Shown piece after piece: positions 35,170 through 44,230 of a stretch of DNA of 64,000 nt (position 1 is the stretch's first letter; each line of letters opens with the position of its first letter). The DNA lies in NCBI RefSeq assembly GCF_009754945.1, contig NZ_WPIN01000002.1:186001-250000 (forward strand), given 5' to 3'. The stretch comes from Spirosoma arboris. GTDB taxonomy: Bacteria > Bacteroidota > Bacteroidia > Cytophagales > Spirosomataceae. The position numbers and the translations under genes are program-made. The notes beneath the pieces were generated by a model. It had not been told where the DNA came from. It did no database searches and was given only the letters and a program-made list of their open reading frames with translations.

Positions 35170-36960
35170 ATGAAACAACGAGCTGTTCTACGTCTGCTTC
35201 TGGCCAGTGTGTTCATTACTACGTCAGTATGGGCACAACCATCTGCTTCTCCCAAGGCAGTCAAACGGCCGAACATTATCCTGATTATGACAGATGATCA
35301 GGGCTATGGCGATTTGGGATTTTATGGCAACCCACACCTCAAAACCCCAAACATCGACGCGTTTGCAACCCAGAGTACCCGATTGGCCAATTACCATACA
35401 TCGCCGGTTTGTAGTCCAACGCGAGCCAGTTTGCTGACGGGTCGGTACCACCAGCGAACGGGTGTGCATGATACCTACAACGGTGGCTCCATTATGGCGA
35501 CCGAAGAGGTAACGCTGGCCGAAATTCTGGCGCAGCATGGGTATCAGACTGGCATTGTTGGCAAATGGCATCTGGGCGACAATTATCCCTACCGGGCATC
35601 GGAGCAGGGATTTGCATTCTCATTCGTTGGGCACGGTGGGGGTATTGGCCAGCCCGGCGATCATGCGGATAACTTCTTCCGGCCAGACAGCAGTTATTTC
35701 AACTCGACACTTTATAAGAACAATGTTCCGGTAAAGTCTAGTGGCTACTGTACTGATGTATTCACCGATGCCGCGCTGGATTTCCTAAAAACCAGCCAGC
35801 AAAAGTCGGGAGACGCGGCTCGGCCTTTTTTCCTGTACGTTGCTTATAACGCACCGCACGATCCGTTACAGGTACCCAAAAAATATTATGACCAGTACAA
35901 AGACCTGGCCTTCAATACCCCTTTCGACACGAAGCCCGGTACAGACTGGGCAGCCATGACCGAAAAGGATAAAGAGGATGCCCGTCGGGCTTACGCCATG
36001 ATTACCAATATCGACGATAACGTGGGCCGAATTCTGGCGCAGGTCAAAGCCCTAAATCTGGAAGAAAACACCATTGTGATTTTCACGACCGATAACGGCA
36101 ATCAGCAGGTACGGTTCAATACGGGATTAAAAGGTCGCAAAGGAACTGTGTATGAAGGAGGTACACGCACACCGCATTTCATTCGGGGTAACGGAATTTT
36201 CCCAGTCGACAAAGACATCAACACCCGCCTGACCCATATCGATATCCTGCCAACCTTACTGGAAGCCGTACACATTCCTCTGCCGGGCAATTTGCGGCTT
36301 GATGGTCAATCGGCGCTTCCGTTTATTCAGGGTCGGCAAGTTGAGCGAAAGGGAGTTTTCTACAATGCCTGGAACCGGGGCTGGCCCGAACCCTATCGAA
36401 ATGCGGCTCTGTACAAGAATGATTACAAGCTTGTTGCCGTTAATGCCGATGCACAAAAACCTGAAAGTTTTGAGTTGTATAACCTCAAAACGGACCCTTA
36501 CGAACGCACGAATCTGATCTCGACTAACCCAGCAATTGCCCAGGAGTTGAAAACTGAACTTGACAAGGTCTATAAGGACATTGCGGCCAGCCCCAATCTG
36601 GTCACCCGGCGAATCAGTCTGGGTACGACTCACGAAAACTCGACTGTATTGACCCGTCAGGATTGGTCTGGTCTGGTGAGTAACTGGATTGCCGAGACGG
36701 GTTTGGCTTACTGGGCCGTTCGGGTAGAAACGGATGGGTGTTATGATTTCACGATTCAGAATCGGGCCATCAAGAAAGGGAGTCGGGTAGTTGTGCGAGT
36801 CGGACAAACCCAGCGCAGCCTACAAACGGATCAGGACAATAGTACCAAGGAAACGATTAGTCAGGTTTACCTGAAGCGGGGTGACTACAACCTGGAATCG
36901 TGGCTGGAAACGGATAAAGGCACGTTGGGGCCTTTTTATGTAGACGTGAAAAAGCGGTAG
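35170..36960 (+). CDS. Type I sulfatase 13 with C-terminal beta domain
   Basis: 596 residues with a signal peptide (LLLASVFITTSVWAQ). IMTDDQGYGDLGFYG, PVCSPTRASLLTGRYHQRTG with active-site Cys81, IVGKWHLGD, YNAPHDPLQ, FTTDNGNQQ and YEGGTRTPHFI. The catalytic domain ends near residue 480. The last 115 residues (LTRQDWSGLVSNWIAETG, VETDGCYDFTI, RGDYNLESWLET) look like an all-beta accessory domain of the kind found after arylsulfatases in Bacteroidota and Planctomycetes. Tight spacing on both sides (3 and 4 bases) indicates one transcript with sulfatases 12, 14 and 15. Confidence 0.93.
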   Translation: MKQRAVLRLLLASVFITTSVWAQPSASPKAVKRPNIILIMTDDQGYGDLGFYGNPHLKTPNIDAFATQSTRLANYHTSPVCSPTRASLLTGRYHQRTGVHDTYNGGSIMATEEVTLAEILAQHGYQTGIVGKWHLGDNYPYRASEQGFAFSFVGHGGGIGQPGDHADNFFRPDSSYFNSTLYKNNVPVKSSGYCTDVFTDAALDFLKTSQQKSGDAARPFFLYVAYNAPHDPLQVPKKYYDQYKDLAFNTPFDTKPGTDWAAMTEKDKEDARRAYAMITNIDDNVGRILAQVKALNLEENTIVIFTTDNGNQQVRFNTGLKGRKGTVYEGGTRTPHFIRGNGIFPVDKDINTRLTHIDILPTLLEAVHIPLPGNLRLDGQSALPFIQGRQVERKGVFYNAWNRGWPEPYRNAALYKNDYKLVAVNADAQKPESFELYNLKTDPYERTNLISTNPAIAQELKTELDKVYKDIAASPNLVTRRISLGTTHENSTVLTRQDWSGLVSNWIAETGLAYWAVRVETDGCYDFTIQNRAIKKGSRVVVRVGQTQRSLQTDQDNSTKETISQVYLKRGDYNLESWLETDKGTLGPFYVDVKKR

Positions 36961-36964
36961 ATGT

Positions 36965-38314
36965 ATGAAAAAGGTTATTCCTATACTCGTTTGCGTTCTG
37001 ATGGCGGTATGTGTTTTCGCCCAAAAGCCAAAAACGCCACCCAATATCATCCTGATTCTGGCCGATGATCTGGGTTGGCATGAATTAGGCAGCTACGGAA
37101 ATCGTTTTAACGAAACGCCCAACCTGGATCGGCTGGCGGCTGGTGGAATGCGGTTTACACAGGCATACGCCACCGCGCCCGTCTGCACCCCTACGCGCAT
37201 TGCGCTCATGACCGGTCAGCATCCGGCGCGGGTTGGCATCACCGATTATCTGGATGCTAAAGACGAAAAGTTTCTGTCTCCAGACTACGTAACGCTTAAT
37301 GAACAGCTTAAGAAAGCGGGTTACCATTCCGGCCTGATTGGCAAATGGCACCTCACGGGCGATTATACGAAGAAAAAAGGCGAACCAGCTAAGCACGGCT
37401 GGGACGAGGTGATCTGCTCCGAAACGGGCTACATTGCTGGTGGCGATTACGTTCATCCGTACTTTTTCATGCCCGATGTCCAGGCCAGAACCAAAGGCGA
37501 GTACCTGACCGACCGGCTAAATCAGGAAGCGGTTGACTTCATCAAGCGCAATCAGAAAAGTCCATTTTTCCTGTATCTGTCGCATTACGCGGTCCATACG
37601 ACATTGGCGGGTAAGCCGGAAGACGTCGCGAAATATCGACAAAAGGCTGGTGCTGGTATGAAACAAAATAACCCCGAACTGGCCGCCATGCTGGAACGTG
37701 TTGATGATGGCGTTGGTCAACTAATCGCGACATTAACTGAATTGGGTCTGAAGGATAACACGTTGATTCTATTTACATCTGACAATGGTGGTGAGCTAAA
37801 CGTAACGTCGAACGCCCCACTCCGAGGTGGAAAATCGGAGTTGTTTGAAGGCGGCATTCGGGAACCCTTCATCGCATATTGGCCGGGAGTCATACCGCCA
37901 GGGAAAGTCTCGACGCAAGTGGTTAATACGCTGGACATCTACCCCACTTTACTGGAACTTGCCTCGGTCAAACCGGCTCCTGATCAACAGCTTGATGGTA
38001 TCAGCATCGCATCCGTACTGAAAGGCCGAGCGAAGCCAATTCTCAGAACGCTCTACTGGAATTATCCGCTTGCGAAGCCCCATTTTCTGGGTGGTCGCTC
38101 TGCCGGGGCCATCCGAAACGGAGATATTAAGCTGATCGAATACTTCGACACGGGCCAGATTCAGCTCTTCAACCTGGCTGACGATCCGGGTGAGCAGACC
38201 GATTTATCCGATAAACTACCAACTCAACGAACCCAATTGCTTACTCAATTACGGGAATGGCGCCAAAAGACGGCCCGCGATTTCCCAACAGCCATGAATT
38301 CTCTCAAACCATGA
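36965..38314 (+). CDS. Type I sulfatase 14
   Basis: 449 residues with a short signal peptide (ILVCVLMAVCVFAQ). LILADDLGWHELGSYG, PVCTPTRIALMTGQHPARVG with active-site Cys74, LIGKWHLTGD, LSHYAVHTTLAG, FTSDNGGELN and FEGGIREPFIAYWPG. Canonical throughout, and compact, with no accessory domain. Its stop codon overlaps the start of sulfatase 15 (ATGA at 38311-38314), so the two are translationally coupled. Confidence 0.93.
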   Translation: MKKVIPILVCVLMAVCVFAQKPKTPPNIILILADDLGWHELGSYGNRFNETPNLDRLAAGGMRFTQAYATAPVCTPTRIALMTGQHPARVGITDYLDAKDEKFLSPDYVTLNEQLKKAGYHSGLIGKWHLTGDYTKKKGEPAKHGWDEVICSETGYIAGGDYVHPYFFMPDVQARTKGEYLTDRLNQEAVDFIKRNQKSPFFLYLSHYAVHTTLAGKPEDVAKYRQKAGAGMKQNNPELAAMLERVDDGVGQLIATLTELGLKDNTLILFTSDNGGELNVTSNAPLRGGKSELFEGGIREPFIAYWPGVIPPGKVSTQVVNTLDIYPTLLELASVKPAPDQQLDGISIASVLKGRAKPILRTLYWNYPLAKPHFLGGRSAGAIRNGDIKLIEYFDTGQIQLFNLADDPGEQTDLSDKLPTQRTQLLTQLREWRQKTARDFPTAMNSLKP

Positions 38315-39957
38315 AAAAAATACTCATCCTTAGTGCCTTCCTAAGCGGGCTCTTCTTCATCGGTGCCACACCGCCAAAAAAATCAACAACTCCCAAAGCC
38401 GCCCAAAAACCAAATATCGTCCTCATCATGGCCGACGATATGGGTTACTCAGATCTGGGCTGTTACGGCTCTGAAATTCCAACACCTAACCTGGATAAGC
38501 TCGCCAGTCAGGGTGTCCGGTTCACTCAGTTTTATAATTCGGCTCGCTGCTGCCCTACACGGGCTTCGCTGATGACGGGTCTGTTTCCACACCAGGCGGG
38601 CATTGGCCACATGACCAAAGAACCGAGCAATCGAATCGACTATGATTATGGCGTTTACGGCTACCGGGGTGAAATCAATCGTAACTGCGTTACGTTGGCG
38701 GAAGTACTAAAACCGGCAGGTTATCATACCTATATGGCCGGAAAGTGGCATTTGGGGTCAGGTATACCCGATCTGCGCCCACGCCAGCGGGGCTTTGATC
38801 GCTACTACGGCTTATTGGCTGGTGCCAGTAGCTATTTAGATCCCATCCAGCCGCGCGGTATCTGGCAGGATAATGAACCTCTTGACAAAGTAGAACAGCC
38901 GTTTTACACGACGGATGCCTTTACCGATCATGCCATTACGTTCCTGAACGAGCAAAAAGACCAGCAGCCGTTTTTCCTGTATCTGGCGTTTACATCCCCA
39001 CACTGGCCGTTGCATGCGCTCAATCAGGATATTGAACGCTTCCGAGGAAAATACCGGCAGGGCTGGGACGCGCTTCGGGAACAACGGTTCCGGAAGCAGG
39101 TCAAAGAAGGTATTGCTCCCGAAAAATGGGGCATTTCTGCCCGCCCGGAAATCTATCCGGCCTGGGCTGAACAGGACACCGCCAAACAACAGGAGATGGA
39201 TTACCGGATGGCCGTCTACGCTGCCCAGATTTCACGCATGGATCAGAACATTGGTAAGCTGGTTGATTACCTCAAAAAGACTGGCAAATTAGACAATACG
39301 CTACTGGTCTTCCTGTCCGACAATGGTGCCTGTCAGGAAGGCGGTGTTTTGGGTGGAGGGGCGTTGACGGACATCAACGATCCGGCCAAAGGCGGTGCTA
39401 TATCGTACGGGGGCGTCTGGGCGAATGCGTCCAATACGCCATTCAAAGGATTTAAGCACGTTTCGTATGAAGGTGGCATTGCTACGCCCCTGATCATCCA
39501 TTACCCTGCAGGCACAGCAGGTCAGAAGGGCCGTATTACGTCGACACCGGGTTACCTGATCGACATTATGCCCACCTTTCTGGAGGCAAGTGGAGCAACG
39601 TATCCGACAGAAGCGAAAGGGCAGAAAATTCAACCGATTGAAGGTAAAAGTTTGCTTCCTGTACTCACGAAAGGGACGCGCCAGCCGCACGAGTATATGT
39701 ATTGGGAGCACGAAAACCACCGCGCCATCCGGTTTGGCAACTGGAAAGCCGTCGGGTCCATTGGTGCCCCCTGGGAATTATACAATCTGGAAACCGACCG
39801 AACCGAACAGCACAATCGCGCAACGGAACACCCCGATCTGGTTAAAAAGCTCGATCAGCAGTGGAACACCTGGGCTAACTCGCACCATGTTTTCCCCAAA
39901 GGGACAATGAAAACGGACTTTTCGAAAGAGTGGAATTTCTTCAAGACGGCTGATTAA
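38311..39957 (+). CDS. Type I sulfatase 15
   Basis: 548 residues from the ATG at 38311, which overlaps the preceding TGA; upstream in-frame codons would only prefix a charged tail to the signal peptide MKKILILSAFLSGLFFIG. MADDMGYSDLGCYG, ARCCPTRASLMTG with active-site Cys80 (first Cys of CCPTR), MAGKWHLGSG, FTSPHWPLH, FLSDNGACQEGG and YEGGIATPLIIHYP. It is closest in layout to sulfatases 7 and 8 (RQGWDALREQRFRKQVKEG) and may share their arylsulfatase subfamily. Last sulfatase of the block. Confidence 0.93.
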   Translation: MKKILILSAFLSGLFFIGATPPKKSTTPKAAQKPNIVLIMADDMGYSDLGCYGSEIPTPNLDKLASQGVRFTQFYNSARCCPTRASLMTGLFPHQAGIGHMTKEPSNRIDYDYGVYGYRGEINRNCVTLAEVLKPAGYHTYMAGKWHLGSGIPDLRPRQRGFDRYYGLLAGASSYLDPIQPRGIWQDNEPLDKVEQPFYTTDAFTDHAITFLNEQKDQQPFFLYLAFTSPHWPLHALNQDIERFRGKYRQGWDALREQRFRKQVKEGIAPEKWGISARPEIYPAWAEQDTAKQQEMDYRMAVYAAQISRMDQNIGKLVDYLKKTGKLDNTLLVFLSDNGACQEGGVLGGGALTDINDPAKGGAISYGGVWANASNTPFKGFKHVSYEGGIATPLIIHYPAGTAGQKGRITSTPGYLIDIMPTFLEASGATYPTEAKGQKIQPIEGKSLLPVLTKGTRQPHEYMYWEHENHRAIRFGNWKAVGSIGAPWELYNLETDRTEQHNRATEHPDLVKKLDQQWNTWANSHHVFPKGTMKTDFSKEWNFFKTAD

Positions 39958-40052
39958 TTCGTTATGGTTCAAACTCTGTCATAACATCAAAAGGTGCCAG
40001 TACACTCAAAGGAAAGTTACTCTATTTTGTTGAGGCTGTTTAAATTTTTTGT

Positions 40053-40205
40053 GAGCACTACCTGCTTGTGTATGCCACCCGATTACTGAAGGATGTTCCT
40101 GGTTTACAATTAGTCGGGACTGCTCACGAGAAAACAAGTATGTTGTCGTTTACGTTGCAAGGGCACACCAACTGGTTAGATAACCAATGGACACGCCCAG
40201 ACTAG
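40053..40205 (+). pseudogene. Fragment of a SufS-type cysteine desulfurase
   Basis: Within the 353-base gap after sulfatase 15, the frame from 40053 to a TAG at 40203-40205 reads EHYLLVYATRLLKDVPGLQ, then LVGTAHEKTSMLSFTLQG. This matches the SufS region before the conserved GVHPHD segment (family pattern: LLxYAT, IPGLRxxGTAxEKASVISFxxxG). After LQG the match degrades (HTNWLDNQW), as if bases were lost. No start or catalytic parts are present, so this is a decayed fragment. The rest of the gap (39958-40310) shows nothing else recognisable. Confidence 0.6.
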
Positions 40206-40310
40206 AGCTAACATAGTAAGTTCGTTCACAATAGCGCTTTGCTGAATAATTTCTGATTCAATCAGTTCTCTCATTTTTCTCATTTTATAGTACCCTAAAT
40301 TCAAAGACGA

Positions 40311-41036
40311 ATGTTCGCTAAAATTGCAGCCTTTGGTTTGATCACCTATTTAGCTTGCCCACTTGTGCAGGCGCAATCCCTCAATACCCTGTCGGCCCAG
40401 GAAAAGAAAGAAGGCTGGAAATTGCTCTTTGATGGGCAAGATCTAAAAGGCTGGCATCGATACAATGGAAAAGGTGTTCCCGCAACCTGGAAAGTAGAAC
40501 AGGGAGTTCTGCATCTGGATGTTCCTCAAACAGCTACAACACCACGTGATGCAGGTGATTTAGTGACCGATGCGTCAATTTTAGGTGATTTTGAGTTTAA
40601 AGCAGAGTTCAAAATAGAAAAGTATACCAATAGCGGATTCTTTTTCTTTGTGCAGGAAGAAGCGCAGAACAAAAAAATTTATGATACCGGTCTTGAGGTT
40701 CAGGTGGGAGATGATGCACTCTATCAAAAAGAGTCGGCCCATCCGCACAGCTCCGGCGATCTGTTTGGCATAGCCGACGTTCGGATGCAGGAGCCAAAGC
40801 CGCTCGGAAGTTGGAATCAGCTAGCGGTGAGCCTAAAAAAGAATAAACTGATTGTCAGCATAAACGGCTTCACCGTTCAGGAGCACGACCTGACCAGTGC
40901 CGACTGGAAACAGCGTATGGCAGCCAGTAAGCTCAAAGACGCCCCAGTCGGAAAAGGAAAGTTCAGTGGGCGAATTGGTTTACAGGACTGGAATACCAAC
41001 GTCTGGTTCCGAAACATCAAACTGCGCCCGCTCTGA
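40311..41036 (+). CDS. Exported DUF1080 protein (3-keto-disaccharide hydrolase family)
   Basis: 241 residues with a signal peptide (LITYLACPLVQAQ). One jelly-roll/concanavalin-type domain opens with EKKEGWKLLFDGQDLKGWHRYNGKG and W-K-V-E, continues with DFEFKAEFKIEKYTNSGFFF and LGSWNQLAVSLKKN, and ends FSGRIGLQDWNTNVWFRNIKLRPL. This is the full DUF1080 layout. Members act on 3-keto-glycosides or serve as lectin-like modules. It is on the same strand as the sulfatases but separated by 353 bases holding a decayed gene, so it may be a separate unit. A hairpin 30 bases downstream ends it. Confidence 0.9.
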   Translation: MFAKIAAFGLITYLACPLVQAQSLNTLSAQEKKEGWKLLFDGQDLKGWHRYNGKGVPATWKVEQGVLHLDVPQTATTPRDAGDLVTDASILGDFEFKAEFKIEKYTNSGFFFFVQEEAQNKKIYDTGLEVQVGDDALYQKESAHPHSSGDLFGIADVRMQEPKPLGSWNQLAVSLKKNKLIVSINGFTVQEHDLTSADWKQRMAASKLKDAPVGKGKFSGRIGLQDWNTNVWFRNIKLRPL

Positions 41037-41066
41037 TAGTTTCAGCAATGGTTCATTAAAAATAAA

Positions 41067-41096
41067 ACACCTGACAGTCAGCTAACTATCAGGTGT
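41067..41096 (+). terminator. Stem-loop after the DUF1080 gene
   Basis: ACACCTGA and TCAGGTGT form a perfect 8-bp stem, which extends with AGT/ACT inside. It marks the right end of the accessory block. The remaining bases to 41444 show no further gene; they probably carry the promoter of the next unit, but no exact TAnnTTTG element is seen. Confidence 0.65.
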
Positions 41097-41444
41097 ATCT
41101 TAACCTAACCTATGAGAAATGTTGGCGCCAATGTGTACTTACTGCACAAGCCATCAGCTATGCAACAAAGGTAGACTACGAGCTCATATTCATTTGAGCG
41201 AAGAAACACCGATTTTCAGTGCCTTGATCTTAATAGGCAAAAGTCCGCACTTTAGTACGTAGAACTACGCATTGACAATTATTTTTTTGAGCACAACAAC
41301 TTAACATTCAATAAGTTGCCTCATCAATATAGGCATTGAGGGATGTTGCGATACTATACCAGTTGTCGTATTTTAGTCGCGCTTTCCGATTATGTCCATT
41401 CCAATAAACAGCTTGTACTTCCTCACTTTTACTCTCTTTTTTCC

Positions 41445-41861
41445 ATGAGTGATTCTATTTTCAATGAAAATGCAGGACGCTTTCTGAGTACGAAAGAAAA
41501 CCTGTCCATGAAAGAAGCCTACCGTGCTAGTAAGTTAGCCTGTGGCCATAAAGAAAACGACTATACGCGCTCGGAATTTTTCGGTCTTAACCGAATAACC
41601 GAGTTGCTCAAGCAACCGGGCTGTGTGGGTATTCGTGTCCACTACGCCAATCGCTGGGAGGATGAAGACGGCAAACCTACCGAGCCAGGAAGAGGCAAGC
41701 TTAATTCCCGCGCTTTACTAACGGGTGTAGATTCGAGCGGTAGAGACTTGCTCGCTTACGCGGGACATGGCGGATTAAAAGATGACGCAGGAGATGGTAA
41801 TAATAGTGGGGCCGTAGGCGATGGATATACTTGCCCACAACATTGTGGAAATAGTAATTAG
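41445..41861 (+). CDS. Unrecognised small soluble protein with CPQHC tail
   Basis: 138 residues from the ATG at 41445; upstream codons to 41343 are open but read like non-coding sequence. No signal peptide or membrane segment. It starts MSDSIFNENAGRFLSTKEN, has LACGHKENDYTRSEFFGLN and a compact middle (ITELLKQPGCVGIRVHY, then LLTGVDSSGRDLLAY), and ends in a Gly/Asp-rich stretch with TCPQHCGNSN. The C-terminal CPxxC pair and central Cys could bind metal or be redox-active. Only 3 bases separate it from the membrane-protein gene that follows. I recall similar small CPxxC-ending proteins in other Bacteroidota but know no assigned function. Confidence 0.75.
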   Translation: MSDSIFNENAGRFLSTKENLSMKEAYRASKLACGHKENDYTRSEFFGLNRITELLKQPGCVGIRVHYANRWEDEDGKPTEPGRGKLNSRALLTGVDSSGRDLLAYAGHGGLKDDAGDGNNSGAVGDGYTCPQHCGNSN

Positions 41862-41864
41862 ATT

Positions 41865-42542
41865 ATGTGGGATCGGCTACTAGAATTGTGGGTAAAATAT
41901 CCTATTGATTTATTTTCTCATTTGAGTAGTGGCCTTCCTATTATAATAGGTGTAATTATCTGGAAAAGCTTAGATAAAAGCGCTCTTTGCATATGGCTAT
42001 TCTTTGTTTTTTGTTTTATCAAAGACACGTATGCGCTTTGGCATGCCTTATACGCACTTAATACATTTTACATTCAAAATTTAGAAACTGTTTTCCAAAC
42101 GGTTTTAATAGGCCTAGTTTATTATTATTGTTTTGATAAGCCATTATCTAAGCAAATTACGATTGGCTTAATTATAGTATGCCTTGGCATCATTTTTTAT
42201 TCGTATGATGCTACAAGAGTCTCCACTAGAGCCTTATCAACATTTCGATTACTATCAATCGGTTTATCATTAGCGTATTTCAACAAAATTTTAGTTGATA
42301 TGCGTGTTAATAATGTATTACTGCATACAATGTTTTGGTTTAGTGCGGGGCTACTTCTTTATGCATCCGGCACGTTTTTTATTATGCTTTTCAGTGAATA
42401 TTGGTATAAAGACATCAATAAAGTCCCTGCTGAAGTATTTGATAAATATTGGAATGCAACTCAGATATTATTTATTCTATTCTGCCTGTTTTCTGCTTAT
42501 GGACTTTGGGTTAGTAAATACGATCAGGAAAGTTTGATCTAG
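41865..42542 (+). CDS. Seven-helix membrane protein of unknown function
   Basis: 225 residues with about seven hydrophobic helices (LPIIIGVIIW, LCIWLFFVFCFIK, FQTVLIGLVYYY, ITIGLIIVCLGIIFYS, LLSIGLSLAYF, WFSAGLLLYASGTFFIML, ILFILFCLFSAYGLW). No catalytic motif is visible. The gene is strikingly AT-rich next to its neighbours, suggesting a different origin. It follows the CPQHC protein by 3 bases and precedes by 150 bases a histidine kinase that has a membrane anchor but no sensor domain. A receptor role for that kinase is an attractive inference. Confidence 0.8.
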   Translation: MWDRLLELWVKYPIDLFSHLSSGLPIIIGVIIWKSLDKSALCIWLFFVFCFIKDTYALWHALYALNTFYIQNLETVFQTVLIGLVYYYCFDKPLSKQITIGLIIVCLGIIFYSYDATRVSTRALSTFRLLSIGLSLAYFNKILVDMRVNNVLLHTMFWFSAGLLLYASGTFFIMLFSEYWYKDINKVPAEVFDKYWNATQILFILFCLFSAYGLWVSKYDQESLI

Positions 42543-42694
42543 TTTGACTATTCATTTGTGGAGGTCATAGTATTCAAAATAAAAATAATACCTACTTAAT
42601 AGTTGCCGCTTACTCAATCATATACCTAACCCATTGACATTCAGACAGCGATTAATCAACTTTACTTCACTTAGATTGAGCGTAAGCAAATAGT

Positions 42695-43507
42695 ATGTCA
42701 ATGGATGCTGGTTTTGTAATTGCTGTAGGTACGGCTGTACTACTGGTGATGGCGGTGTTCATCATCATTTTCGTGGCCTATTATCAGCAAAAACAGGCCC
42801 GACAACAATTGGCTTTTAAAGAATTACAGGCACAGCATCGGCGTGACTTAATGGAGGCTACTTTCCGAGGTCAGGAAGAAGAGCGAAAACGACTCGCCGA
42901 AGATATGCATGATGGTATTGGCACCATGTTGTCAATTACCAAAATGAGCCTGAATCAATTAGAACAACAATTGGGTGGTGAAGTAAAAGTTGGGTTTCAG
43001 TTTCAGAAAACCCGCTCCATGATTGATGAGACGATGACGAATGTCCGGCGCATCAGTCGCAATCTGGTCCCGACAACTCTCGAGCGATTTGGTCTGTTAG
43101 CAGCACTTGAAGAATTGGCCGACCGGGCTACCGATAATGAAACAGAAATCCAGTTAATTTATCCAGAAGTAGAGACGCACTTCACGCCAGCCCTCGACCT
43201 GATGCTTTACCGAATCGCTCAGGAATTGGTCAACAATGCCATCCGACACGCCCGCGCCCGACACATTGTCGTTGAGGTATTTAACTTTGAAAAAGAGATC
43301 CGTTTATCGGTTCTGGACGATGGCGTAGGCTTTGACTTCGATGCGGTAATGGAAAATAAACAGGGGGGACTGGGGCTTCGTAATATAGAAAGTCGATTAA
43401 ATGTGGTGAATGGGCACGTCACATTCGATGTGGCACCCGGTCGTGGTTCACAGATTCATGTGCAGGTTCATCTGCATGATGCACAGCCTGTTGATTTAAT
43501 GAGTTAA
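42695..43507 (+). CDS. NarL/DegS-type sensor histidine kinase, sensorless
   Basis: 270 residues: one N-terminal transmembrane helix (VIAVGTAVLLVMAVFIIIFV), a short coiled coil (about 31-60), a HisKA_3 dimerisation domain with EERKRLAEDMHDGIGTML (phospho-acceptor His72), and a HATPase domain with ELVNNAIRHARA, LDDGVGFDF and GGLGLRNIESR. No periplasmic or PAS sensor is present, so its input probably comes from a partner protein. It is followed by its response regulator after 63 bases. Confidence 0.94.
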   Translation: MSMDAGFVIAVGTAVLLVMAVFIIIFVAYYQQKQARQQLAFKELQAQHRRDLMEATFRGQEEERKRLAEDMHDGIGTMLSITKMSLNQLEQQLGGEVKVGFQFQKTRSMIDETMTNVRRISRNLVPTTLERFGLLAALEELADRATDNETEIQLIYPEVETHFTPALDLMLYRIAQELVNNAIRHARARHIVVEVFNFEKEIRLSVLDDGVGFDFDAVMENKQGGLGLRNIESRLNVVNGHVTFDVAPGRGSQIHVQVHLHDAQPVDLMS

Positions 43508-43570
43508 TTTGTTTGTCCAATAGGTTGTTTTTACGACTTATTGGGTAACAGCTGCTAACTCTTCTCCTCT

Positions 43571-44230
43571 ATGCGAAAAATTAAACTGGCTCTCTGCGAT
43601 GATCATACTCTATTTCGAGTTGGGATGTCAACCATTCTAGGACAGATTCACGATTTCGAATTGATTCTGGAAGCGGGTAATGGTCAGGAACTCATTGAAA
43701 AAATTCCCCGAAAAACACCTGATGTCGTGCTACTCGACCTGCAAATGCCGGTTATGGATGGCACCGCTACAGCCGACTATCTGCGTGAAAATTACCCGCT
43801 CGTTAAAATCGTTGTGCTAACAATGCATGACGAAGATCGAATGGTGCTACATCTATTAGAGAAAGGCGTCAGTGGTTACCTATTGAAAGATGCTGAAGCA
43901 GGTGAAGTGGAGAAAGCCATTCGAAAGGTAATCGATGAGGGTGTTTATTTGAATGAGTTTGTCTCAAAAGCCATGTTGCGCAAGATGACGAACAAGCCTA
44001 ATGCTACCAAGCCGGTCAATGCTTTCTATAATAGTAAGATTTTATTGTCGGAGCGAGAAAAAGAAGTGCTAACACTGATCTGTGAAGGTCTTTCAACCAA
44101 CGAGATCAGCGAAAAAATATTTCTTAGCCCCCGTACCGTTGAAGGACACCGTCTTCGAATTCTTGAAAAAACGGGCACCAAAAACACCGCTGGTATGGTT
44201 GCCTACGCGTTTAAAAATAATCTGGTTTAA
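43571..44230 (+). CDS. NarL/FixJ-family response regulator
   Basis: 219 residues: receiver domain with LCDDHTLFRVGM, VVLLDLQMPVMDG (phospho-acceptor Asp56), VLTMHDE and GYLLKDA, then a LuxR-type HTH (LSEREKEVLTLICEGLSTNEIS, LSPRTVEGHRLRILEKTG). It acts as a DNA-binding transcription factor partnered with the kinase upstream. Its targets cannot be read from the sequence. Its end lies inside a long palindrome shared with the convergent SDR gene. Confidence 0.95.
   Translation: MRKIKLALCDDHTLFRVGMSTILGQIHDFELILEAGNGQELIEKIPRKTPDVVLLDLQMPVMDGTATADYLRENYPLVKIVVLTMHDEDRMVLHLLEKGVSGYLLKDAEAGEVEKAIRKVIDEGVYLNEFVSKAMLRKMTNKPNATKPVNAFYNSKILLSEREKEVLTLICEGLSTNEISEKIFLSPRTVEGHRLRILEKTGTKNTAGMVAYAFKNNLV

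Noticed and set aside
36256-36807. Open frame of 183 codons on the minus strand
   Set aside because: Antisense to the end of sulfatase 13; no motif and no independent start signal.
9273-39957. Frameshifted or broken sulfatase among the fifteen
   Set aside because: Every copy has an intact frame, signal peptide, Cys motif and C-terminus; the motif variants are substitutions, not breaks.
42695-44230. Two-component pair as regulator of the sulfatase block
   Set aside because: It is separated by terminators and two unrelated genes, and SusCD loci are more often controlled by hybrid kinases or ECF/anti-sigma pairs; nothing in the sequence links it to the block.
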